From: Brevibacterium renqingii
Lineage (GTDB): Bacteria; Actinomycetota; Actinomycetes; Actinomycetales; Brevibacteriaceae
DNA: 64,000 nt
Direction of reading: 5' to 3'
Assembly (NCBI RefSeq): GCF_017808105.1
Contig: NZ_JADBHF010000002.1
Coordinates: 1 to 64,000, forward strand
How positions within the stretch are numbered: the stretch's first letter is position 1; every line of letters begins with the position of its first letter. The notes beneath the pieces were generated by a model. The model ran no database searches. It was not told where the DNA came from and was given only the letters and a program-made list of their open reading frames with translations. This document shows positions 41,731 to 49,274 of this stretch, piece after piece. The position numbers were made by a program, and so were the translations under genes.

Positions 41731-43836
41731 TCACAGGTGATCGCGCGGTATCTCCTTGTTCCAGTTCTGCGAGTAGATCCGCTGGTAGCCGAGGTCGCCG
41801 TTGAGTTCGAAGGCGTCGAGTTCGGCCGCGATGTGGAAGTTCTCAACGGTCGAGGTCAGCACCGTCCGGGTCTGGACTTCGATGCCCCAGCTGCCGCGCT
41901 CCATGCGACGCAGGGTGCTCGTCTCGCCCTGCACCGAGTTCACCTCGTTCCAGCGGAACCTGTACCACTCGTCGGTTCGGCGGCGGATCGTCGTGCCGGT
42001 CTCGTCGAGGCGGAACGCGCCCTGGTCGTTGATGATCTCTAGCGTCGAGACATCGGTGGCGAGGTCGCGGATGACCCGCCACTGGTGGTCGCCGGTCTCG
42101 AGGTCGGTCGTCTCGAGCTCGGGGGCCGCCTCGGCGTCGCCGAAGTCCCGGAGCCGTTCGTCCTCTCGGCGCGGAGGGCGCACCGGCAGCTCGAGGGTGC
42201 ACTGTTCGGGGTGGAAGGTGACCGCGGCAGGCGCCGGTGAGGGCCACACCAGCGGCCAGTACGAGGTCGAGACGGACAGTCGCATCCGGTGTCCGGCGGG
42301 GAAGACCTGGGCGATGCCGTTGAGCGGGATCGTGATCCGATACTTCCTGCCGGGTTCCAAAGCTTCGGGCTCCTCGCTGCCGTCCCGGTGCGTGAGGTTG
42401 AGGATCCCATACGTCACGCGGGTCGCCTCGCCGTCGGGAAAGACATCGGACAGGCGCACGGCGAGCAGGGCATTGGGGCGGTCGGCGGAGACGAGGAACG
42501 AGCATTCGCCGCGACCGCAGATCTCGACGTCCTCCTCGAGGGGCTCGGTGTCGAAGACCAGAGCGCCGCCGTCCTCCTCGCGCTGGTCGAAGGGCAGATC
42601 CGGCGCGGCCGCATAAGACGCCCATTTGCCCGCGAACAGACCGACGCTCAGCGGCGACTGGAGTGTCAGTTCCGTCGAGAGCTCATCGGACGGATCCTCG
42701 TCCGCTGCACCGGCCGAGTCCCCCGCTTCGGGGGCCGCATCCATGGCGGACTCCGTCGATTCGGTGGGGCTGAGCCGGCCCTCGCTCAGCCGCAGCCGCC
42801 AGGGGCGCAGCCGGTCCGAAGGCCATTCGGGTTCCCCGACCCAGCGTCCCGGCCGCTCGGAGTAGGAGGAGCGGGGGGTGATGCTGTCCTGCATCCACAC
42901 TCTGAGCATCGGCTCGTCCATGATCCCGGTGTCCTGCCCCTTGAGCCAGTGGTCGAACCAGCGCACGACCTCTTGGAGGAAGCCGATCGTCGGGCCGGGC
43001 ACTCCCAGATGCGGGTACTTGTGCCCCCACGGCCCGATGAGTCCGCGGCGAGGCACATCGAGATGCTCCATGAGTCGGAAGATCGCGTTCGTGTAGCCGT
43101 CGGCCCACCCGCCGACGGCCATGACCGGGCAGTCGATGGCCGAATAGTCCTCGGAGACCGAGGCGTGCTGCCAGTACTCGTCGCGGCGCTGGTGGCCCAG
43201 CCAGTTCTCAAGCCACAGCCCGCTGCCGGACAGCCGGTCGAGCCACATGTCCCGCCAGCGATCGCCGACGATCTCGGGGTCCGGCGGGAGGCTGTTGAAC
43301 GCGAACATCACCGTCGCTTCGGAGAGGTTGTCCGACAGGAGCGCGCCCCCCATGTAGTGCATGTTGTCGACGTAGAGATCGTCCGTCGCCGAGGCGGAGA
43401 TGATCGCTCCCAGCGCCGGCGGGCGGCGCGCGGCCACCTGGAGACTGTTGAACCCGCCCCAGGAGATCCCCATCATGCCGACATTGCCGTCGCAGTAGGG
43501 CTGCTGGGCCAGCCAAGCGATGACGTCCTCCGCATCGTCCTGCTCCTGGGAGCAGTACTCGTCGAGCAGCAGCCCGTCGGAGTCCCCGCTTCCGCGCAGA
43601 TCGACGCGCACGCTGACATAGCCGTGGCCTGCGATATAGGGATGGTTGAGGCTGTCTCGGCCCCGGCTGTTGTCGCGTTTGCGATACGGGATGTATTCGA
43701 GCACCGCCGGCAGGGGCGTGCTCTCGGCCTCGACGGGGATCCACAGTCGGGCCGCCAGACGGGCGCCGTCGCGCATCGGGATGAAGACGTTCTCGATTGT
43801 GCGAACGTCATAGGGGAAGTCGTCGATGGTCCTCAC
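41731..43836 (-). CDS. CocE/NonD family hydrolase (X-Pro dipeptidyl-peptidase type)
   Basis: 701 residues. The alpha/beta-hydrolase domain has the nucleophile in MMGISWGGFNSL near residue 130, preceded by RVDLRGSGDSDG. A helical cap and the CocE-type C-terminal jelly roll follow (FPDGEATRVTYGILNLTHRD and MRLSVSTSYWPLVWPSP). Members hydrolyse esters or amides such as cocaine, cephalosporin esters or Pro-peptides. No signal peptide. GTG 43836 is chosen because GAGGAGG stands 7 bases upstream and the fold begins there. An acidic insertion at about residues 395-425 is low-complexity. It ends an operon with the ATP-grasp gene, 10 bases upstream. Confidence 0.85.
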   Translation of the reverse strand: MRTIDDFPYDVRTIENVFIPMRDGARLAARLWIPVEAESTPLPAVLEYIPYRKRDNSRGRDSLNHPYIAGHGYVSVRVDLRGSGDSDGLLLDEYCSQEQDDAEDVIAWLAQQPYCDGNVGMMGISWGGFNSLQVAARRPPALGAIISASATDDLYVDNMHYMGGALLSDNLSEATVMFAFNSLPPDPEIVGDRWRDMWLDRLSGSGLWLENWLGHQRRDEYWQHASVSEDYSAIDCPVMAVGGWADGYTNAIFRLMEHLDVPRRGLIGPWGHKYPHLGVPGPTIGFLQEVVRWFDHWLKGQDTGIMDEPMLRVWMQDSITPRSSYSERPGRWVGEPEWPSDRLRPWRLRLSEGRLSPTESTESAMDAAPEAGDSAGAADEDPSDELSTELTLQSPLSVGLFAGKWASYAAAPDLPFDQREEDGGALVFDTEPLEEDVEICGRGECSFLVSADRPNALLAVRLSDVFPDGEATRVTYGILNLTHRDGSEEPEALEPGRKYRITIPLNGIAQVFPAGHRMRLSVSTSYWPLVWPSPAPAAVTFHPEQCTLELPVRPPRREDERLRDFGDAEAAPELETTDLETGDHQWRVIRDLATDVSTLEIINDQGAFRLDETGTTIRRRTDEWYRFRWNEVNSVQGETSTLRRMERGSWGIEVQTRTVLTSTVENFHIAAELDAFELNGDLGYQRIYSQNWNKEIPRDHL

Positions 43837-43846
43837 TTCAACCTCC

Positions 43847-45127
43847 TCAGCTGAATTCGAAGTCCAGTTCGTCGAGTATGTTCTCGTACTTCTCGTCGAG
43901 CTCGTCAAGATCGGAAGCACCGAGGTAGAGCTTGCCGAGCACATACCGATAGCTGTCCTGCCCGGTCATCTCCGAGAGCCGCTCCCCCGGTCCGACGTCG
44001 ATCGTGGCGACGGTGCCGGGATAGCGGGAGCGCAGCCTCAGCAGCGAGTCCTCATCGGGCACCTTCGTCACCACAGCGTCCTCGTCGTGCAGGATCTTGA
44101 ATTGTCCGGCCACGGCGAACTCGCCCTCTCCCTTCGGCATGCGCGGTTCCATGTCGAGGGCGATGTCCACGGCCACCTGATGGTTGGAGACGCCGTCGAC
44201 CTTCGCGAAGAGGTCGCTGTGCGACTGGCTGATGCGGGTGTTGAACTCGATGAGCCACAGCTTGTCGCTGTCCTCGTCCCAGATGAATTCCGAATTGAAG
44301 CAGCCGTTGTCGAAGCCGATGTGCTCCATATAGCGGCGGGTGTACTCGATCGCACGCTCCCGGATCTCCTCGGGGGTGCTCTGCGCGGGATAGGTGAGCC
44401 GGTCGAAGCTCATGTTGTCTGCGTCCTTGCGCATGTCGAAGAGTCCGTGGACGGCGAATTCCCCTCGGTGGATGCTGCCTTCGGGGGCGATCTGACGGCC
44501 GACGACGAGCTCCTCGGCGATGCATGCATTGCCTCCGAACTCCTCGAGCTCCGGCGGCAGATCGACTCGCGAGAGCACGGCGTCGAAGGCGTCGCCGACG
44601 TTTCTGATCTCGTCCCTGATCTCGTGCAGAGCCTCGGTGAATGTCTCTGCGTCTCGGATCTCGAAGCCGAGCTGGGAGGAATGGGACTTCACAGGTTTGA
44701 CCCAGAACGGGAATTCGAGATCGATGGAGTCCAGCGCCGCGTCGTCGAAGGGGTCGAAGACCGCGAAGCCGGGAGTGCATTCGGGAACGCAGCGCCTCTG
44801 CTCGAGTCTGCTCCAGTATTTGTGCTCGCATTTGAGGATGCTCTCCAGGCTCGGTGCGGGCAGACCCAACTCCTCCGCCAGCACCGGGGAGATCACGCTC
44901 ACCGGGAAGTCCCAGTGCGGGATGATCGCGTCGACCTCGTCGGGGAAGGCGTTGAGCTCTTCGCGAGCCGCTGTCAGCAGGCTGCCGAAATCGATGGTGC
45001 CGACGTCGACGAGTGCGTCGTAGCTGAGCAGGCCGCGGAAGTTCATCTCCTCCGCTCCCCGGATGGTCTCGAGCTCCCGACGTTGGACGTCGGTCAGTCC
45101 CGGAACGAACACATTCTTCTTCCTCAT
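43847..45127 (-). CDS. ATP-grasp domain protein
   Basis: 426 residues. The N-terminal pre-ATP-grasp region includes VDAIIPHWDFPVSVI and LPAPSLESILKCEHKYWS, the typical lid before the grasp fold. PFWVKPVKSHSSQLGFE supplies the nucleotide-binding Lys, and LWLIEFNTRISQSHSDLF the metal-binding Glu-x-Asn. Such enzymes couple a carboxylate to an amine or thiol through an acyl phosphate. It pairs with the CocE-like hydrolase in one operon, a ligase/hydrolase combination that may make and release an amide. The substrate is unknown. The start ATG 45127 overlaps the stop of a small upstream ORF (ATGA). Confidence 0.85.
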   Translation of the reverse strand: MRKKNVFVPGLTDVQRRELETIRGAEEMNFRGLLSYDALVDVGTIDFGSLLTAAREELNAFPDEVDAIIPHWDFPVSVISPVLAEELGLPAPSLESILKCEHKYWSRLEQRRCVPECTPGFAVFDPFDDAALDSIDLEFPFWVKPVKSHSSQLGFEIRDAETFTEALHEIRDEIRNVGDAFDAVLSRVDLPPELEEFGGNACIAEELVVGRQIAPEGSIHRGEFAVHGLFDMRKDADNMSFDRLTYPAQSTPEEIRERAIEYTRRYMEHIGFDNGCFNSEFIWDEDSDKLWLIEFNTRISQSHSDLFAKVDGVSNHQVAVDIALDMEPRMPKGEGEFAVAGQFKILHDEDAVVTKVPDEDSLLRLRSRYPGTVATIDVGPGERLSEMTGQDSYRYVLGKLYLGASDLDELDEKYENILDELDFEFS

Positions 45128-45366
45128 ACCTGCATCCCAACTTCGGCGACGGTCTTCCCCAAGAAGCCAAACAAGCGCAGGCGACTGCGCGCAATGAGGG
45201 CCGAGGCCTCATATTCGATCCCCGCGGTCCCGGCCTTGCGCCAGCCTTCCCGGTGCCTCTCAGACATCACCGCCTCGAGGGGGTCGAAGAGCTGTTGCAC
45301 CGCTGTGTCCAGGAGCTTCGTCCGCCAAGAGGGCCGGCGACCATAAGCCGACTCAGCAGAATCCAC
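45124..45366 (-). CDS. Hypothetical small protein coupled to the ATP-grasp gene
   Basis: Up to 80 residues from GTG 45366; an internal ATG (MSERHREGWRKAG) gives about 47. The sequence is helical and amphipathic with no recognised domain (WRTKLLDTAVQQLFDPLEAV). The ATGA overlap with the ATP-grasp gene and the protein-like composition favour a real gene; the ribosome site AAGAGGGG is very close to the GTG, which is a weakness. Confidence 0.45.
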   Translation of the reverse strand: MDSAESAYGRRPSWRTKLLDTAVQQLFDPLEAVMSERHREGWRKAGTAGIEYEASALIARSRLRLFGFLGKTVAEVGMQV

Positions 45367-45537
45367 AACCCCTCTTGAGAAGCAGCAGGAGCGGCTTCAT
45401 GTTGGGTTCAGAAGCCGAGGTCAACGCGGTTGAACGTGGAATCTCTCCACGACTGTCGAAGCACGACTGCCGAGGCGGGCAGAACCCGTCGTCGACAGAG
45501 GAAAGAGGAAAGGAGCACGGAGATGATCCATCGCCTG

Positions 45538-46500
45538 TCACAGGCCGAGGGCGTCGAGGGCGTCGATCGCCTCTCGGGCCGTCACGGCCAGCAGCGCCGG
45601 GTCCGGGCTCGAGGCGAAAGGATCGCCTCGCCGCAGCTCCTCGTGAGTCAGCGCCATATGGGGACCTTCGGGCGGGCCCCAGTTGAGGACGCGAGCGGGA
45701 CCGAAGATCACCACCGAGGAGCGTCCGAAGGCATTCGCCAGGTGAGCCGCCCCGGTATCGGCGCTGACGACGACGTCCGCGGCGGCGATGCTCGCACAGA
45801 ACTCGGCGAACGTCTGAGCACCGGCCGCGACGCGAAGACGGGAACCGTCTCTGCACAGCGGCCTGGTCTCCGCGATGAGCTGGGCGGCCTGCTGAGCTCG
45901 CGGTCGTTCGGCGCCGGAGCCCGTGAGCACGACGTCATGGCCGCGCCTCAGCAGTTCGACTCCGACGTCGACGAATCGTTCGATCGGCCACAGTCGGCTC
46001 ACCTGGGAGGCGCCGACGTGGACGACGGCAGCCGGGGAGGGCAGTGCGACCGGAAGCGCCGCCGGATCGATGCGCAGATCCTCGGCATCGGCCTCCACAC
46101 CGAAATGCGCGAGCATCTGCGTCCAGCGACGGCGCTCGTGCACGTCCTCGGCCCATTCGGGACCGCACCAGCCGGGAGCAGCATGGCCCCACCGCAGCCT
46201 CGCATCGAAGGATTCGAGCCAGAGGTGGCTGCTCGGACCGCGGCCGTGCAGATTGACCACGCAGCCCACGTCGAACACATCCGTTCGCTGATCCGGCGGA
46301 GTGCCGATGTCCTCGGGAGCGACCGGCAGGATCTCGTCGACGCATCCGATCGCGGCGATGAGAGGACGCAGGTACTCGGGGCAGGCGAGCACGAGCTCGG
46401 AGTCCGGGAAAGCCGTTCGCAGACCTCGCAGGGCGGGCACCGCGACGAGCAGATCGCCGATCCCGAGAGCGCGCAGCGCCAACACGACGTTCCTGGTCAT
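45538..46500 (-). CDS. Glycosyltransferase family 9 (heptosyltransferase-like), copy 1
   Basis: 320 residues. The N-terminal ALRALGIGDLLVAVPALRGL is the acceptor-side start of GT9, and the C-terminal donor site has SADTGAAHLANAFGRSSVV and FGPARVLNWGPP. AAVVHVGASQVSRLWPIERF is the linker strand before the second Rossmann fold. In Gram-negatives GT9 enzymes transfer heptose from ADP-heptose. This copy is transcribed away from the rest of the cluster and starts opposite the HAD phosphatase, whose coding frame begins in the same few bases. Confidence 0.88.
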   Translation of the reverse strand: MTRNVVLALRALGIGDLLVAVPALRGLRTAFPDSELVLACPEYLRPLIAAIGCVDEILPVAPEDIGTPPDQRTDVFDVGCVVNLHGRGPSSHLWLESFDARLRWGHAAPGWCGPEWAEDVHERRRWTQMLAHFGVEADAEDLRIDPAALPVALPSPAAVVHVGASQVSRLWPIERFVDVGVELLRRGHDVVLTGSGAERPRAQQAAQLIAETRPLCRDGSRLRVAAGAQTFAEFCASIAAADVVVSADTGAAHLANAFGRSSVVIFGPARVLNWGPPEGPHMALTHEELRRGDPFASSPDPALLAVTAREAIDALDALGL

Positions 46501-47109
46501 GGCCTCCGCCTTCCGTCCGCGATCCTCTTCGATCGTGACGATACCCTCATCCGCGATGTGCCGTACAACGGCGATCCCGATCGAGTCGTCGCAGCCGACA
46601 CGGCTGCTGAGGCTGTGGCTCTCGCCCGCGCTGCCGGAGTCCCCATCGGGGTCATCAGCAATCAGTCCGGCATCGGCCGCGGGCTCATCTCCGCCGACCA
46701 GCTGCACGCCGTCAACCGCCGGGTCGATGAGCTGCTCGGTCCCTTCGACGTGTGGCGCCACTGTCCCCACCTGCCCGAGGACGGGTGCCGGTGCAGGAAG
46801 CCGGCAGCGGGAATGCTGCTCTCGGCCGCAGAGGAACTCGATGCGCCCATCGCCGAGGCAGTGATGATCGGCGATATCGGAGCCGATGTCCAGGCTGCCC
46901 GCGCCGCCGGGTGCCGGGGCATCCTCGTGCCGACGCAGCGCACACTGCCCCAGGAGGTCGCCGCCGCCGAGACGGTCGCCGGCACACTGCTCGAGGCCGT
47001 GTGCGCCGCCCTCGGCCGGAGCGCGGAATCTGCTGGAGCCGGCGCGTCGGCCCATTCGGGGCTCGACTCTGATGCCGACTGCGAGTTGGTGGGAGGCGCG
47101 CCATGGTGA
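46498..47109 (+). CDS. HAD-IIIA phosphatase, GmhB-like (heptose bisphosphate phosphatase)
   Basis: About 200 residues. AILFDRDDTLIRDVPYNGDP holds the catalytic Asp-x-Asp (DRDD in place of the usual DRDG). VISNQSGIGRGLIS is motif II, CPHLPEDGCRCRKPAAGML includes the Cys/His zinc site typical of GmhB, and MIGDIGADVQAARAAG is motif IV. GmhB removes the C7 phosphate of heptose-1,7-bisphosphate. No ATG, GTG, TTG or CTG exists in frame for over 200 bases before the domain; the nearby ATG 46499 is in another frame. A frameshift in the first codons or a non-canonical start must be assumed, so the 5-prime boundary is uncertain. The 3-prime end overlaps the next GT9 gene by 7 bases. Confidence 0.75.
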   Translation, partial: HGLRLPSAILFDRDDTLIRDVPYNGDPDRVVAADTAAEAVALARAAGVPIGVISNQSGIGRGLISADQLHAVNRRVDELLGPFDVWRHCPHLPEDGCRCRKPAAGMLLSAAEELDAPIAEAVMIGDIGADVQAARAAGCRGILVPTQRTLPQEVAAAETVAGTLLEAVCAALGRSAESAGAGASAHSGLDSDADCELVGGAPW

Positions 47110-48221
47110 ACAAGCACGTCCTCGCCGTCCGCCTCGACAGCATGGGCGATCTACTCGTGACGAGTCCGGCCCTGCGCGCCATCGCCGCTGCCGACGAGGT
47201 CGAGAAGCTCACCTTGCTGTGCAGCCCCGCCGCAGCTTCCACCGCGCGCCTGCTGCCCGGGGTCGACGAGATCGAGACCTGGTCCTGCCCCTGGATCATC
47301 TCTCCCCCTCCGGCGGTCGAGGCCGAGGAGCTCCAGCGGCTCATCGACGTCCTCACGGTCGCCGATATCGACGAGGCGGTCATCTTCACCTCCTTCCACC
47401 AGTCCGCGCTGCCGACGGCGACGGTCCTCAGGCTGGCCGGGATCTCCCGGATCACCGGGGTCTCCGTCGACTATCCCGGAAGCCTCCTCGACGAGCGGAT
47501 CCGACCCGGGTCCGAACTGCCCGAGGATCTGCCCGAGGTCGAACGCGGGCTGGCGATCGCCGCCCGCGCCGGCTTCGCACTGCCCGACGACGATGACGGA
47601 CGCCCCCGAGTCGTCGGCGTCCGGGGAGAAGCGGCGCGCCAGTGCCCCGAGGAGACCCGGATGCTCAGGGGCGAGCGCCTCGTCGTCGTCCATCCGGGCG
47701 CGAGCGTTCCGGCCCGGCGCTGGTCGCCCGAACACATGCGCGAGACCGTCACCGCCCTCGCCGGGCAGGGATGGACCCTCGCCGTCACGGGCACACCCGA
47801 TGAGAGCCGGCTCACGGACTTCGTCGCCGGGACCGAGGGCATCGACCTCGGCGGACGGCTCGACGTCGCCGGCCTTGCGGACCTGCTGGCCGGGTGCGAA
47901 GCGGTGGTCGTCGGCAACACCGGACCGGCACATCTCGCGGCCGCTGTCGGCACCCCCGTCGTCAGCCTCTTCTCCCCCGTGGTGCCGCCTGTCCGCTGGC
48001 TTCCCTACGGCGTCGACGTGGAGATGCTCGGTGACCAGAGCGCCGCCTGCCGCGGCACACGTGCCAGGGACTGCCCGGTGCCCGGGCACCCCTGCCTGAA
48101 TTCCGTCAGCGCCGAGGACGCGGTCACCGCCCTCGACCGGCTGCTGGCCCGCCGGCCGGCCCCTCCGGAAGACAAGGAATCTTTCCCTAGCTCAGCATAC
48201 GAAGTCAGGAGCAGCTCATGA
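47103..48221 (+). CDS. Glycosyltransferase family 9 (heptosyltransferase-like), copy 2
   Basis: 372 residues. VLAVRLDSMGDLLVTSPALR is the GT9 start with the acceptor-binding GD. VVVHPGASVPARRWSPEHM and VVVGNTGPAHLAAAVGTPVV form the nucleotide-sugar site. The C-terminal region has several cysteines (around AACRGTRARDCPVPGHPC). Cytoplasmic, probably acting on a growing lipid- or protein-bound glycan. Overlaps the HAD gene at its start, and the GT4 gene (ATGA, 48218-48221) at its end. Confidence 0.88.
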   Translation: MVNKHVLAVRLDSMGDLLVTSPALRAIAAADEVEKLTLLCSPAAASTARLLPGVDEIETWSCPWIISPPPAVEAEELQRLIDVLTVADIDEAVIFTSFHQSALPTATVLRLAGISRITGVSVDYPGSLLDERIRPGSELPEDLPEVERGLAIAARAGFALPDDDDGRPRVVGVRGEAARQCPEETRMLRGERLVVVHPGASVPARRWSPEHMRETVTALAGQGWTLAVTGTPDESRLTDFVAGTEGIDLGGRLDVAGLADLLAGCEAVVVGNTGPAHLAAAVGTPVVSLFSPVVPPVRWLPYGVDVEMLGDQSAACRGTRARDCPVPGHPCLNSVSAEDAVTALDRLLARRPAPPEDKESFPSSAYEVRSSS

Positions 48222-49261
48222 GAATTCTGCTGTGGCACGTCCACGGTTCGTGGACGGACGCCTTCGTCAGAGGAGACCACGACTACCTCCTCCCCACCGA
48301 TCAGGAGCGCTCCGCCTGGGGCTTGGGCCGCGGCGGCCGCGAATGGCCGAACGCCCGTGAGGTCGCCATCGACGCCCTGAGCGCCGAAGACTTCGACCTC
48401 GTCATCGCCCAGCGCCCGGAGGAACTCGACGAGATCCGCAATCGCTTCGGGATCACTCCCGGAGTCGATGTGCCCACGATCTTCGTCGAGCACAACACTC
48501 CCCGGGCGACGGTGCCCGACAGTCCGCACCCGCTGGCCGGTCAGCAGGACGTCCCCATCGCCCACGTCACCCACTTCAACGCCCTGATGTGGGACTGCGG
48601 GGACACGCCCGCGGCCGTCATCGAGCACGGCATCAACGATCCGGGGCCGCTCTACACGGGCCGGCTCCGACGCCTGGCGTTCGTCGGCAACGAACCGGTG
48701 CGGCGCCGCCGGGTGCTCGGCACGGACATCCTCGAGGAGGTCTCCTCCCATGTTCCCGTCGATGCCTTCGGCATCGGCACCGAGAAGCTGCTCGACTCCC
48801 AGCACGTGCCGAGCGGTCTCGGCAAGGTCGATGACAGTCCGATCACTCCGTACGGAGATCTGCCGCCGCAGGTCCTCCACCCGCTCGTCGCCGAGCGCCG
48901 CGCCTACCTCCACCCGGTGCGCTGGACCTCCTTGGGCCTGTCCCTGCTCGAGGCCATGCACATGGGCATGCCGGTGCTCGCCCTAGCGACGACCGAGGCG
49001 ATCCGGGCCGTTCCTCCGGAAGCGGGGATGCTCACCACCGAACCGCGCGAGCTCATCGACATGGCCGTCCAACTCATCGACGACCCCGAGCTCGCCGCCG
49101 ACATGGGCCGGCAGGCGCGAGCGCACGCTCTCGCCCACTACGGCCTCGACAGGTTCCTGCGCGACTGGGACGAGCTGCTCGAGGCGGTGGTCTCCCGCGG
49201 GCCCTCCGCCGCCCGGTCCTGCGCGCACCGCGACCCGACCCGCCACATCCAGACCGTCTGA
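48218..49261 (+). CDS. Glycosyltransferase, GT4-like (GT-B fold)
   Basis: 347 residues. It opens MRILLWHVHGSWTDAFVRGD. The donor-binding half has HPVRWTSLGLSLLEAMHMGM, equivalent to the EAMACG motif of GT4, and ends LAHYGLDRFLRDWDEL. The N-terminal half has HVTHFNALMWDCGDT. The donor is unknown; the location suggests a heptose-containing glycan. It is ATGA-coupled to the upstream GT9 gene and followed 13 bases later by the GT4-GmhA fusion. Confidence 0.82.
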   Translation: MRILLWHVHGSWTDAFVRGDHDYLLPTDQERSAWGLGRGGREWPNAREVAIDALSAEDFDLVIAQRPEELDEIRNRFGITPGVDVPTIFVEHNTPRATVPDSPHPLAGQQDVPIAHVTHFNALMWDCGDTPAAVIEHGINDPGPLYTGRLRRLAFVGNEPVRRRRVLGTDILEEVSSHVPVDAFGIGTEKLLDSQHVPSGLGKVDDSPITPYGDLPPQVLHPLVAERRAYLHPVRWTSLGLSLLEAMHMGMPVLALATTEAIRAVPPEAGMLTTEPRELIDMAVQLIDDPELAADMGRQARAHALAHYGLDRFLRDWDELLEAVVSRGPSAARSCAHRDPTRHIQTV

Positions 49262-49274
49262 CAAGGAGAGACCA

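Noticed and set aside
42289-45346. Long plus-strand frames opposite the hydrolase and ATP-grasp genes
   Set aside because: No domain recognised; the minus-strand proteins carry complete motif sets.
45430-46497. Upstream extension of the GmhB-like frame
   Set aside because: The stretch is antisense to GT9 copy 1 and has no protein-like pattern before the AILFDRDD motif.
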